A DNA stretch of 36,896 nt, from positions 1 to 36,896 of the forward strand of contig JAUYNO010000102.1 of NCBI GenBank assembly GCA_030696045.1. Reading direction: 5' to 3'. Shown in pieces: positions 6,804-15,237 of the stretch (position 1 is its first letter; every line of letters begins with the position of its first letter). The notes beneath the pieces were generated by a model, which searched no databases, had not been told where the DNA came from, and saw only the letters and a list, made by a program, of their open reading frames with translations. The DNA is from Stagnimonas sp. (lineage in GTDB: Bacteria > Pseudomonadota > Gammaproteobacteria > Nevskiales > Nevskiaceae). A program made the position numbers and the translations under genes.

Positions 6804-8546
6804 TCAAAAATCGAACAGCCCGGGCACCACCGCCCGCATCTGTTCCAGCAGCTGCGGATTCTGCTGCAAGGCGGCTTCCAGTGCCGCGTGTTGGGGCGCA
6901 TCGGCCGGCGGCATCAGCTTGGCGGCCTTGTCGGTGCCGCGATAGCGCTCCCAGTCGAGCGCATCGCGGATCTCGGGCTTGGCCTGGATGTTGGCGGTGA
7001 CCTCGGCCTCGCTCGCACCCGCCATGAAGTTGAGCCGCTTGCTGGGATTGCCGCGATGGCAGGCGAAGCAGTAATGCGAGAAGGGTTCGATGGGCGAACC
7101 GGCGGCGAGCTGCACCGGCGGCTCGCCGCTGGCGATGGGGGGCGACATCTCGGCGGTGGCTAGGCAGCAATAGGCTGGGGTCGGGGGCAAGCCCCCTCCT
7201 ACAGGTGTCCGTAGGAGGGGGCTTGCCACCGACCCCAGCAAGGCCTGCAGCATCTGCACTCGTGAGAACGGCCTGCTCGCGAAGAATGCATCGGGCAGCG
7301 CATCGACCGCCTTGCTGACCCGGCTCCAATCCAAGCCCGCAGCCGCTTCCAGCCGCCTCACATCGTCGGCACTGAACAGGCTCGCGAGGCCGTAGATGCC
7401 GTCGATGTCGCCCGCCGCTAGCAGGCGCTTGGGCGCGCGTGGACTCAGCGGGTCCTGGGCCGGCGGCAGCCTGGGTAGCTGGTCGAAGGCCTCCAGATCG
7501 GCGTTGGTCTTGGCGCCGTCGCCGAGTTTCACCTTGGGCTTGAACAGGCTGCGGAACCAGCCCTTGATGCCCCGGGCCTCGCCGATGGGATCGCGGTTCG
7601 GCAGATCGGATTGCGGCACCGCGATGCGCTGTTCACCCGCTGCAAGTTGCAGCCGTCGCAGCTCGGCCACGGCGGCACTGTCGGCCTTGAAGTCGCCCGG
7701 CGCGCGCGCGTAGTCCAGCGCCAGCTTCAGCAGCTGGCGGCGGCAGGCGGCGTCCCCGCAGCGGTCGAGCCAGAGCTTCTGCGCCGCGACGATGAAATTG
7801 CCGATGTCGGTCAGCTCGTCATAGCGCTCCGGCGTCGCCAGCGGAACGGCAGTCGGGAAGCCCAGGTAGTGGTCGCTGCCGAGTGCGGCGGCAATCTTCG
7901 CAGCGGTTTCCGGCTGGCCATTGCTCTCGTTCCAGGGCCGCACCGAAAAGATCGGCGTGCCGCCCTGGTGGCAGGACTCGCAGATCGCACGCTGGGCATA
8001 GACCAGCCGGCGCGCGCCGTTGGCGCGGTAGTCCTGCACCAGCTGAAACTCGAAGCGGCCGGCCGCCTCGTTGTAGCTGATGACCTCGATCTCCTGGGCC
8101 TGCTCGGTGTAGCCCAGGAACAGCTGCCCACGCGGGGCGAGCCCCAGCGAGGCCGGACTGCCCGGCGCCTGGAAGTCGGCCGCCAGCAGCACCCGTGGAT
8201 GCGCGTAATCCGCCTGGCCCTTGAGCAGGGAGCGGCCGTCGGGAATCAACAGGCTCAGCGGCGCGGCGCCGGAAGGATCCTGCTTCGCCAGCAGCGCCGC
8301 CAGTTTCTCGAACGGCCAGGGCACGCCGTCGGCCTGGGCCACCAGATGGTCGAACAGCGAGCGGGTGCCCGCCGGCGGCAGGTCTTCGCGCGAAAGTACG
8401 GTCGACGAAGTCGCCGCCGGATCGGTCACCACCGGCCGCTGCGCCAGCTCGGCAATCGCCGGGCCACTGCGATGTGCCTGCACCCAGCCATAGGCGCCGG
8501 CCGCCAGCAGTGCCAGGACCAAAAAGGAGAGACCGATACGGCGCAT
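6804..8546 (-). CDS. dihaem c-type cytochrome, 580 aa, membrane-anchored or secreted
   Basis: The protein starts MRRIGLSFLVLALLAAGAYG, a signal peptide or single anchor. Two haem c motifs are visible, CESCH (189-193) and CFACH (493-497), about 300 residues apart; CGDAAC near 263 is not a haem motif. Residues 436-458 are encoded by a 66-bp palindrome (7174-7239) inserted in frame, just ahead of the second haem. No well-known family is recognised; the spacing resembles large dihaem cytochromes rather than small electron carriers. It lies between the 811-aa cytochrome and the monohaem cytochrome on the same strand, so joint transcription is likely. The role is inferred as periplasmic redox chemistry or electron transfer. 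Confidence 0.8.
   Translation of the reverse strand: MRRIGLSFLVLALLAAGAYGWVQAHRSGPAIAELAQRPVVTDPAATSSTVLSREDLPPAGTRSLFDHLVAQADGVPWPFEKLAALLAKQDPSGAAPLSLLIPDGRSLLKGQADYAHPRVLLAADFQAPGSPASLGLAPRGQLFLGYTEQAQEIEVISYNEAAGRFEFQLVQDYRANGARRLVYAQRAICESCHQGGTPIFSVRPWNESNGQPETAAKIAAALGSDHYLGFPTAVPLATPERYDELTDIGNFIVAAQKLWLDRCGDAACRRQLLKLALDYARAPGDFKADSAAVAELRRLQLAAGEQRIAVPQSDLPNRDPIGEARGIKGWFRSLFKPKVKLGDGAKTNADLEAFDQLPRLPPAQDPLSPRAPKRLLAAGDIDGIYGLASLFSADDVRRLEAAAGLDWSRVSKAVDALPDAFFASRPFSRVQMLQALLGSVASPLLRTPVGGGLPPTPAYCCLATAEMSPPIASGEPPVQLAAGSPIEPFSHYCFACHRGNPSKRLNFMAGASEAEVTANIQAKPEIRDALDWERYRGTDKAAKLMPPADAPQHAALEAALQQNPQLLEQMRAVVPGLFDF
7174..7239. repeat. 66-bp REP-like palindrome inside a coding region
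   Basis: Two 29-bp arms (7174-7202 and 7211-7239) match with one mismatch around an 8-nt loop. The arm core GGCAAGCCCCCTCCTAC resembles the REP sequences of pseudomonads and xanthomonads (GTAGGAG…GGCTTGCC). At 66 bp it is a multiple of three and keeps the dihaem cytochrome frame open. Confidence 0.85.
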
Positions 8547-8570
8547 CGCGATTCAGCGCTCCCGTTCGGC

Positions 8571-8671
8571 TCCCTCCCCCGCCTGCGGGGGAGGGTTGGG
8601 GTGGGGGCGTTTGCACTCTGCCGACCGAACCGCCCCCCTCCCAACCTCCCCCCGCAAGCAGGGGGAGGAGC
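8571..8671. repeat. REPIN-like GC-rich palindromic repeat between two cytochrome genes
   Basis: The left cluster CCCTCCCCCGCCTGCGGGGG and the right cluster CTCCCCCCGCAAGCAGGGGG are in inverted arrangement around GTTTGCACTCTGCCGACC. It has the same design as the element at 5821-5930. It fills most of the 149-bp gap between the 811-aa and 580-aa cytochrome genes and may act in RNA stability or termination. Confidence 0.75.
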
Positions 8672-8695
8672 AGGGTGCACCGCGTCGGGCACGCA

Positions 8696-11131
8696 TCACA
8701 TCAGCTTCAAGAACTCGCGCAGCGCCAGCTTGTCTTCGGCACTCAAGGAAACGCCAAACTGATGCCCCTTGTTCTCGACCGGGTCGTCGCACTTCATGAA
8801 CAGCGGCCGGTGCGGATTGGCGCTGGCGAAGTTGGCGATCGGCGTGCCGGCGCTGACCGGCAGCTTGATCAGGCCCTGGCCGTCCTCGCGCGGCGCCAGC
8901 CAGAAGTCGACCGGGGTGACGCTGATCTTCGGCGCGCGGGCATTGGCGTCGGCCGGGTTGTCGGAGCGCAGCAGCTCGTCGAAGGCGCCTTCGAACTGCT
9001 TGATGCGCGCCGCCACGCTGGTGTCGAGCGTCTTGCCGTCCGGCAGATAGGCCAGCTCGCCGATGGCGTTGTTGTGCAGGAAGGGCGAGGTGGCCCACAC
9101 CGACAGCAGCGAGATGTTGCGGAGATAACCGGGGCCGCCGCTGATCTCCTTCTCGCCGAACTTCATGCCGCCCACCAGCGGGAACATGCGGTTGATGACC
9201 TTGGGCACGCTACCGGGCGAGGGCCGCTCCTTGTAGTCGAGCGAGGAGAACTCTTCCCAGATATGCCCTTCGTTATGGTTGTCGTGCATCGCCCGGCACT
9301 GGTTGGTGCCGACGATATTGAACGGCGTCGGCTCGTCGTTGCCGAGCCAGTCCTGGCCGAACACCTCCTGGCCGGTGAACTGCTTGGGCCGCAGCGCGCC
9401 GGTCTTGCTGTCCTTGGCCAGGTACTTGGCGACGAACTCGGGGCTGTCGCGCTCGGCGGCCTCGAACTCGTGCTGCCAGTAGTCCTCCTTGCCGAATACA
9501 TGGCCCTCGTAGAAGCGGGCCAGCGCCTCGCGGTCGGCGCGCACGTTCTCGGGCGCGACCTTGGTCGAGTGGCAGGCGGCACATTCGCGGGCGAAAACCT
9601 TGCGGCCGGCCGGCACCTTGGCGAGATCGACGAATTTCGACCCGGGGGAACCATCGACATCCTGCGCCTGCAGCAGATAGGTCGGGCCGCCGGTTACCAG
9701 GAAGGCGGCGAGATCGTCCATCTTGGCGTCGGCGTAATTCCAGGGCTCGCAGTCCTTGGCGCACTGGGCGATGCGGAAGGGCTTCTGCTTGGTCTTGTCG
9801 CCGAAGAAGCTGCCCGGGGTCGGGAAGTTCGGCGTCCAGCATTCCTCGGTGCACATGCCGATGTTGACGTAGACGCGGATCAGGGCGAGGTGGTCACCCA
9901 CCGTGTCCTCGCCGCCCTTCAGCACGTTCTGGGTCAGGCCTTCGCGCACCTCACCGGTCACCGGGTCCTTCATCCGGTGCTTGAACACGCGCCGGTTCTG
10001 GAAATCCATGATGTTGTTCTGGGTGCCCGGATTGTTCATGAAGTCATTCGCCACCAGCGAGGTGTCGATGGTTCCGGGCCGGCCGGCCTGCAAGGCGATG
10101 CGCGCCAGCGAATCTTCCGGCGCGCCCTGGAAGAACATGGTCGGCTGGTTGATGTGCTGGTTGCCGATGGTGGCGCTCAGGTTCTCCCACTCCGGCTCGT
10201 TCGGGTTCGCCGGCGGCTGGGTCGGGTCGAAGCCGACGTGGCACTGCACGCAGGGATGGCCGATCACGAAGCGCTTGTTGTGCTTGAGTTCGTCGGTCTC
10301 GTAGGGCGCGGTCTGCGGATCGAACACGACCTTGCCGCTCTCGTCCTTGAGCGGATCGGCGTAGTACTTGCGGTAGCCGAGCACGCCGGAGCTGTGCGGG
10401 TCCGGGCACTTGTCCCAGAAATTCGTGGAGGCATCGCCCTCGGTGCAGTCCGGGTCATTGATGACGCCGTACTTGCTGAAGCGCTGCTTGCGCTCGCGGG
10501 TGTCCAGCCAGGGGTACCAGATGTCGGCGATGCCATTCGGCGTGGTGCGCGAGAAGTGCAGATAGATCTCGTCCTGGTTGCCGAAGGTGCCCTTGAACCA
10601 GACATCGCGGCCACGGCGCACGCGCTCGCGCGCGGCCTGGGCCTTGGCCGGATCGGTGGCGGCCAGCTCGGTGAAGAGTGAGTTCACGTAGCGGCAGGCC
10701 TCGGCGTCGTAGCCGGTCGGCTGCGGCTGGTCGCAGGGCGGCGGGGCCGCCTGCGGGATCGGCGCGAAGCCCCAGGGCCGCTCGCCCTGCCACTTTGCGA
10801 ACCAGTGCTGGCCACCGTCGGGCCAGACCTTCTTGGCGGCCAGAGTCGCGTAGAAGTTCTTCTCGTACCAGTCGCGCCGGGCGTTCACTTCCGGCGTGCC
10901 CTGGTAGATGCCCAGCGGCAGGATCTGGCGGGCGTCGAGGTCTTCCAGCGTCACCGAGCGCAAGGTGTGGCGATAGGGGGTGCTCGGCACCGGGTACTTG
11001 CCGGGCTCGGGCCAGTAGTTGTCGGGGGTGGCGACGTAGTCACCGGTGGCGGGGGCCGCCGGTGGTGCGGTGACGGCGGCATAGGCCACCAGGCTCGCAA
11101 CCGCGAAGCCGGCACAGAGCGCAAGGCGCAT
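8696..11131 (-). CDS. large dihaem c-type cytochrome, 811 aa (RoxA/peroxidase-like C-terminus)
   Basis: The protein begins MRLALCAGFAVASLVAYAAV, a signal peptide, and is preceded by GGGGGAGAACCC, a strong ribosome binding site. Haem c motifs are CVQCH (294-298) and CAACH (517-521). Several other cysteines (for example MCTEECW at 426-432 and QCAKDCEPW at 457-464) may form disulphides. Near the C-terminus, RNISLLSVWATSPFLHNNAI (671-690) is the W-A-T-x-P-x-LHN signature of large dihaem cytochromes such as the rubber oxygenase RoxA and dihaem peroxidase relatives. A redox enzyme in the periplasm or outside the cell is likely; the substrate is unknown. It is the first gene of the minus-strand cytochrome run and is divergent from the M36 protease. 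Confidence 0.8.
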   Translation of the reverse strand: MRLALCAGFAVASLVAYAAVTAPPAAPATGDYVATPDNYWPEPGKYPVPSTPYRHTLRSVTLEDLDARQILPLGIYQGTPEVNARRDWYEKNFYATLAAKKVWPDGGQHWFAKWQGERPWGFAPIPQAAPPPCDQPQPTGYDAEACRYVNSLFTELAATDPAKAQAARERVRRGRDVWFKGTFGNQDEIYLHFSRTTPNGIADIWYPWLDTRERKQRFSKYGVINDPDCTEGDASTNFWDKCPDPHSSGVLGYRKYYADPLKDESGKVVFDPQTAPYETDELKHNKRFVIGHPCVQCHVGFDPTQPPANPNEPEWENLSATIGNQHINQPTMFFQGAPEDSLARIALQAGRPGTIDTSLVANDFMNNPGTQNNIMDFQNRRVFKHRMKDPVTGEVREGLTQNVLKGGEDTVGDHLALIRVYVNIGMCTEECWTPNFPTPGSFFGDKTKQKPFRIAQCAKDCEPWNYADAKMDDLAAFLVTGGPTYLLQAQDVDGSPGSKFVDLAKVPAGRKVFARECAACHSTKVAPENVRADREALARFYEGHVFGKEDYWQHEFEAAERDSPEFVAKYLAKDSKTGALRPKQFTGQEVFGQDWLGNDEPTPFNIVGTNQCRAMHDNHNEGHIWEEFSSLDYKERPSPGSVPKVINRMFPLVGGMKFGEKEISGGPGYLRNISLLSVWATSPFLHNNAIGELAYLPDGKTLDTSVAARIKQFEGAFDELLRSDNPADANARAPKISVTPVDFWLAPREDGQGLIKLPVSAGTPIANFASANPHRPLFMKCDDPVENKGHQFGVSLSAEDKLALREFLKLM

Positions 11132-11439
11132 GGGTTCTCCCCCGAAAGATGTGATCTGTAATTTGGCGCGAGTCTAGGCGTGCCTCCGGGGGCTCACAAG
11201 CCGAGGCCGGAATGGCCGCCGCAGCGCAGCAGGCGGCCGCAGGAATATTTTCATGACTTTGTCATCATGTAGCCCTGCCCGACGTTGTAGACGGCAGTTC
11301 TGATGCACACCGGTCGAGCCCCGGAAAAGCACGCAAGGACCTGTACTTTTTGCAGCGGCCCGCTCGATCAAATCTTGATGTTCGATTGACGAAACCCCGG
11401 TTGGGGCTTTCGTCGCTGGCCTTGCCATCGGGTGATCCC
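11132..11439. other. divergent intergenic region between cytochrome run and M36 protease
   Basis: This 308-bp gap carries the control signals for two divergent units. I see an AT-rich patch near 11,242-11,269 with a small dyad (ATGAC-TTT-GTCAT), a TCAA/TTGA dyad near 11,368-11,380, and a hairpin at 11,388-11,414. No convincing sigma-70 -35/-10 pair can be assigned by eye, and no gene is supported in it. Confidence 0.4.
11388..11414 (+). promoter_or_regulatory. leader hairpin upstream of the M36 protease start
   Basis: GACGAAACCCC pairs with GGGG-C-TTTCGTC around a GGTT loop (11-bp stem with one bulged C). It ends 25 nt before the protease ATG. It could affect mRNA stability or translation; there is no T-tract, so it is not a plain terminator. 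Confidence 0.4.
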
Positions 11440-14400
11440 ATGACCGTCCTCCGCCTTTTTCTTCGCACGACCCTGAGCCTGGCCCTGGTCGGCAGCTTCG
11501 GCGCCGCCAGCGCCTCCGAGCCCGCCTCCCACGACGTCACGCTCGCCGGCACCCCGGGCGAGACCGTGATTGTCGAATGGGAGGGCACGGCCAACCCCGG
11601 CGCCACCGGCGCCGGCAACACCTGCGCGGCGGCGGAGACCGACGACGCCCACGCCGTCAATCTGAGTCTGCCGGCCAACTTCTACGAGACCGGCTCGCTC
11701 AACGCCGACTTCCACATCGAATGGGCGGAATCGCCGGCGGTCGATCCCACCGGCACCGTGCACGATCCCGATCTGGTGCTGGCCGTGCAGGACGGCGAGG
11801 GCAACGAGCTGGGCGCCAGCGACGGCGGCTCGCCGGAGGAAAACGTCGGCGCCACCAACCCGCCGGCCGGCACCCTCACGGCCATCGTCTGCCCGTTCTT
11901 TGCCTCGGCCCCCACGCCCTACAAGGGCAAGCTCACGCTCACCGTGCGCGGCGAGGCGATGTGCCTGACCCCGCCCAAGGTGCTGGCGCACTCCACGGTC
12001 ACCTCGGCTCTGGCCGCCGGCGGCTTCGATGAGGCCGACCAGTACCGCCTGCCCAACTTTGATCGCTTCCTGCAGGAAGCCACCGGCCAGCTCGCCGCCC
12101 TGCCCGCGCGCGGGCTCGAAGGCCGCCGGCAGCCGGTGCTGTTCGACCGCAACCTCGGCAAGCCAACCTTCCTGTGGGCGCGCAACAACACCCGTCCGCT
12201 TGCGGTCGGTGCGCTCAACCCGCGCGAGCTGCTGATCGCCCGCGCCCGCGCCCATCTGCGCAGCGAGGCCAAGCTGCTGGGCCTCTCCGACGCGCTGATC
12301 GACCAGGCGGAAGTCACCGACGCCCAGTACAACGGCGACGGCCCGGCGGTGGTGCGCTTCCGCCAGCGCGTGAACGGCTACCAGGTCCACCATCGCAGCC
12401 TCAATGTATTGCTGGATCGCGCCGGCGCGCCGGTGGCAGTGTCCGGCTACTTCGCCACCGACTACGACCCGGCCAGCCTCGCCGGCCTGCGCTTCGAGCG
12501 CAGCGCGGCGCAGGCGATCTCCGCCGCCTGGGGCTCGTTTGGCGGCAACCTGCCGGCCGGGCAGCTGCTGCGCACCGGCAGCCACGGCGGCTTCGACCAG
12601 TACAGCACGCCGAGCCTGGGCAGCCAGTTCGCCTTCGAACGCGCACCCCGCGCCAAGGCCCTCTACTACCCGCGCGCCGGCCGCCTGGAGCCGGCCTACG
12701 AAGTGGAGCTGTTCGTCACCGGCCTGGCGCCGCGCCGTGGCCTGCTGGCTTACTCCTTCATCGTCTCGGCGGTGGACGGCACGCTGCTCAACCGCGCCAA
12801 CCTCAGCGCCAATGCCACGGCCTATACCTACCGCGTGTTCGCCGATCCCAACGGCATCCACCAGCCTTACGACGAGCCGACCGGCAACGACCTGATCCCG
12901 TTCCCGTTCGCCGATCCGGACGCGCCGATCACCGCCCCCACGCCCGACACCAACCTGATCACCCTCATCAGCGGCCCGATCTCCACCGGCGACCCCTGGC
13001 TGCCGGACGGCGCCACCGAAACCACCGGCAACCACACCGACGCCTGCATCGACAACATCGACATCCAGGGCGTGCCGATCGCCGTGCCGCCGCCGGTGAA
13101 CTCCTGCGTGCCGGACCTTGAACCGCGCGCGACCACCACCTCGGCGAATACCTTCGACTACCCGCTCAAGGCCTTCGACGATCCCGCCGCCGCCGCCGCC
13201 AAGAGCGCGGCCGTGGTGAACCTGTTCTACACCATCAACTGGCTGCACGACTGGTGGTATGACCACGGCTTTGACGAGGTCTCCGGCAATGCCCAGACCA
13301 GCAACTACGGGCGCGGCGGTGCCGAGGCCGACCCGCTGCTGGCGCAGGGCCAGGACGGCTCCGGCCGCAACAACGCCAACATGGCCACCCCCGCCGACGG
13401 CAGCTCGCCGGTGATGCAGCAATACCTGTTCAACGGCCTCATCAAGGGCAAGGTCGAAGTCACCTCGCACCCGGCCATCGGCAGCATCCAGTTCAATGCC
13501 GTCGAGTACGGCCCGCAGACCTTCGACTACACCGGCACTGCGGCGGTCGTGGACGACGGCTTCGATCCCACCAACGACGGCTGCACGGGCCTGTCCACCC
13601 CGGCCGGTCCGGCGGTGCCGGTGTTCGGCTCGCCCACCGTGCCACTGCCGGTGCCGACTCCCGACCCCGGCCTGGTCGGCAAGATCGCAGTGATCGTGCG
13701 CGGCGGCGGCTGCCCCGGCTCCTACAAAGTGCGGCTGGCGGTGCAGTCCGGGGCCTCGGCGGTGTTGCTGGTGCACAACGGCGACGGCCCGCCGCCCTAC
13801 CTCGCCAACGGCGACATACCCATCGACGCGCCGGTGCAGCCGACCAACACCGTCTACCAGGTGCCCATCGCCGTGATCCGCCAGGACGACGGTCAGGCGA
13901 TCATGGATGCGATCGCCGCCGGCGAGACGGTGACCGTCAGCATGCTGCGCCAGCCGACCATCGACCTCGATGGCACGCTCGACAACCTGATCATCGCGCA
14001 CGAGTACTTCCACTACGTGCACAACCGTCTCGCCGACGCGGGCAACAACCAAGCCCGGAGCATGGGAGAGGGCTGGGGCGACATCAATGCCTTCATGCTC
14101 GCCGCCCGCGACGGCGAGCGCAGCCTGCCCGGCAATGAGCAGTACCAGGGTGCCTACCCGGGCGCGACCTACGTGACGCAGAGCTATTTCTATGGCATCC
14201 GGCGCGCGCCCTACTCCACGGACCTGACGAAGAACGCCTTCACCTTCAAGCACATTGCCGACGGCGAGCTGACGCCCGACGGCGGCGATGGCTCGATCAA
14301 CTCCGAAGTGCACAACTCCGGCGAGATCTGGGCCAACATGATGTGGGAGTGCTACGTCGGCCTGCTCAATGACCCGCGCTACAGCTTCGCGCAGGCACAG

Positions 14401-14805
14401 TCGCGGATGAAGGACTACATCATCGGCGGCTTCAAGATGACGCCGGCGGACGCCACCTTCACCGAGGCGCGCGATGCCGTGCTGTCGGTGGCGCTGGCCC
14501 GCGACTTCGGCGACTACACCGCCTGCTCGAAGGGTTTCGCCAAGCGCGGCATCGGCCTAAACGCGGTGTCGCCGGCGCGCTCCAGCACCGACCACGTCGG
14601 CGTCGTCGAAGACCCGACCGAGTTCGTCTGCAAGGTCGATGGCCCGGGCGGCGGTTCCAGCTCCGGTGGCACCAGCAGCGGTGGTTCCAGCTCTGGCGGT
14701 AGCTCGGGCAGCGGCAGCAGCGGCCGCTTCGGTGGCTCGCTGAACCTGCTCCTGCTGCTACCGCTGCTGCTGCTTGGCCTTGGACGGCGCAGAGTCCGCA
14801 GCTAG
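11440..14805 (+). CDS. secreted M36 (fungalysin-type) metalloprotease with PA insert and GlyGly-CTERM-like tail
   Basis: From ATG 11440 the protein has 1,121 residues. A signal peptide (1 to about 23, ending GAASA-SE) is followed by a beta-rich prepeptidase-like region (about 25-170), an FTP/PepSY-type propeptide (about 240-350), and the M36 core with NWLHDWWYDHGFDEVSGNAQ. A protease-associated (PA) domain is inserted (GKIAVIVRGGGCPGSYKVRL). The zinc site is H854-E-Y-F-H858 with the third ligand E877 in GEGWGD. After a Gly/Ser-rich linker it ends in GGSLNLLLLLPLLLLGLGRR, a GlyGly-CTERM-type helix with a basic tail, normally cut by rhombosortase. GGGTGA lies before the ATG, and a terminator follows. 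It probably degrades extracellular protein. A related but distinct protease lies at 33,297. Confidence 0.88.
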   Translation: MTVLRLFLRTTLSLALVGSFGAASASEPASHDVTLAGTPGETVIVEWEGTANPGATGAGNTCAAAETDDAHAVNLSLPANFYETGSLNADFHIEWAESPAVDPTGTVHDPDLVLAVQDGEGNELGASDGGSPEENVGATNPPAGTLTAIVCPFFASAPTPYKGKLTLTVRGEAMCLTPPKVLAHSTVTSALAAGGFDEADQYRLPNFDRFLQEATGQLAALPARGLEGRRQPVLFDRNLGKPTFLWARNNTRPLAVGALNPRELLIARARAHLRSEAKLLGLSDALIDQAEVTDAQYNGDGPAVVRFRQRVNGYQVHHRSLNVLLDRAGAPVAVSGYFATDYDPASLAGLRFERSAAQAISAAWGSFGGNLPAGQLLRTGSHGGFDQYSTPSLGSQFAFERAPRAKALYYPRAGRLEPAYEVELFVTGLAPRRGLLAYSFIVSAVDGTLLNRANLSANATAYTYRVFADPNGIHQPYDEPTGNDLIPFPFADPDAPITAPTPDTNLITLISGPISTGDPWLPDGATETTGNHTDACIDNIDIQGVPIAVPPPVNSCVPDLEPRATTTSANTFDYPLKAFDDPAAAAAKSAAVVNLFYTINWLHDWWYDHGFDEVSGNAQTSNYGRGGAEADPLLAQGQDGSGRNNANMATPADGSSPVMQQYLFNGLIKGKVEVTSHPAIGSIQFNAVEYGPQTFDYTGTAAVVDDGFDPTNDGCTGLSTPAGPAVPVFGSPTVPLPVPTPDPGLVGKIAVIVRGGGCPGSYKVRLAVQSGASAVLLVHNGDGPPPYLANGDIPIDAPVQPTNTVYQVPIAVIRQDDGQAIMDAIAAGETVTVSMLRQPTIDLDGTLDNLIIAHEYFHYVHNRLADAGNNQARSMGEGWGDINAFMLAARDGERSLPGNEQYQGAYPGATYVTQSYFYGIRRAPYSTDLTKNAFTFKHIADGELTPDGGDGSINSEVHNSGEIWANMMWECYVGLLNDPRYSFAQAQSRMKDYIIGGFKMTPADATFTEARDAVLSVALARDFGDYTACSKGFAKRGIGLNAVSPARSSTDHVGVVEDPTEFVCKVDGPGGGSSSGGTSSGGSSSGGSSGSGSSGRFGGSLNLLLLLPLLLLGLGRRRVRS

Positions 14806-14824
14806 ACAGGCGGCAGACAAAGAA

Positions 14825-14850
14825 GGCGGGCTCAATGCCCGCCTTTTTTT
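14825..14850 (+). terminator. intrinsic terminator after the M36 protease
   Basis: GGCGGGC and GCCCGCC form a 7-bp stem around TCAAT, directly followed by seven T residues, 20 bp after the protease stop. This is a textbook Rho-independent terminator. Confidence 0.9.
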
Positions 14851-14864
14851 GGCTATTGGCAAGC

Positions 14865-14895
14865 AGTGGTTGAAGCGCTAGCCGCTTCAACCACT
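14865..14895. repeat. 13-bp inverted repeat with 5-nt loop
   Basis: AGTGGTTGAAGCG and its exact complement flank CTAGC. It lies between the protease terminator and the MITE-like element. It may be a secondary terminator or part of an older mobile-element end. Confidence 0.6.
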
Positions 14896-14909
14896 GGCAA
14901 GTTGCAGCC

Positions 14910-15077
14910 AATTCTGTTGAAAAACTCGACGCGGAATCGGTGAATCGCAGAACTTGGCCGCCTGCGTCGATTCTGCGCGTTGGGTGGTCTTGTCGAGACT
15001 CAGAATTGCGCTGTCGCGAGCGCTTTTTGGTGTGAACGACACCCCTGGATTTTGCTCAGGAGTTTTTCAACAGAATT
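14910..15077. mobile_element. 168-bp MITE-like element with 18-bp terminal inverted repeats
   Basis: The ends AATTCTGTTGAAAAACTC (14910-14927) and GAGTTTTTCAACAGAATT (15060-15077) are perfect inverted copies. They are flanked by a direct AGCC (14906-14909 and 15078-15081), consistent with a 4-bp target duplication. There is no transposase frame inside. The TGTTGAAAAACTC end resembles termini I associate with IS1182-like elements, but that link is from memory. It marks the left border of the NYN-NACHT island. The rest of the gene-free stretch up to 15,237 shows only a 9-bp direct repeat (TGGTTTCCA) and AT-rich sequence. Confidence 0.75.
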
Positions 15078-15237
15078 AGCCCAAAACGGACAGTGGTTTC
15101 CAAAGACTGTGAGGAGTAAACAGCCCAGTTGGTTTCCAGCTGTCGATGCTCCTTTGCAAAAATTTTGCCAAGAATGTAGACCTTGTTGAAAAAGCGAGTA
15201 TTTACATAATCGCGTACCCTCTACCGGCTCCCAGCCC

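Noticed and set aside
6694..8671. CRISPR array
   Set aside because: The repeated units are palindromes of different sequence and spacing, with no constant repeat and unique spacers, and there are no cas genes.
11368..14313. Minus-strand frame of about 980 codons opposite the M36 protease
   Set aside because: The protease strand carries signal peptide, zinc site and sorting tail. The antisense frame is low-complexity Gly/Val/Arg/His and lacks any domain.
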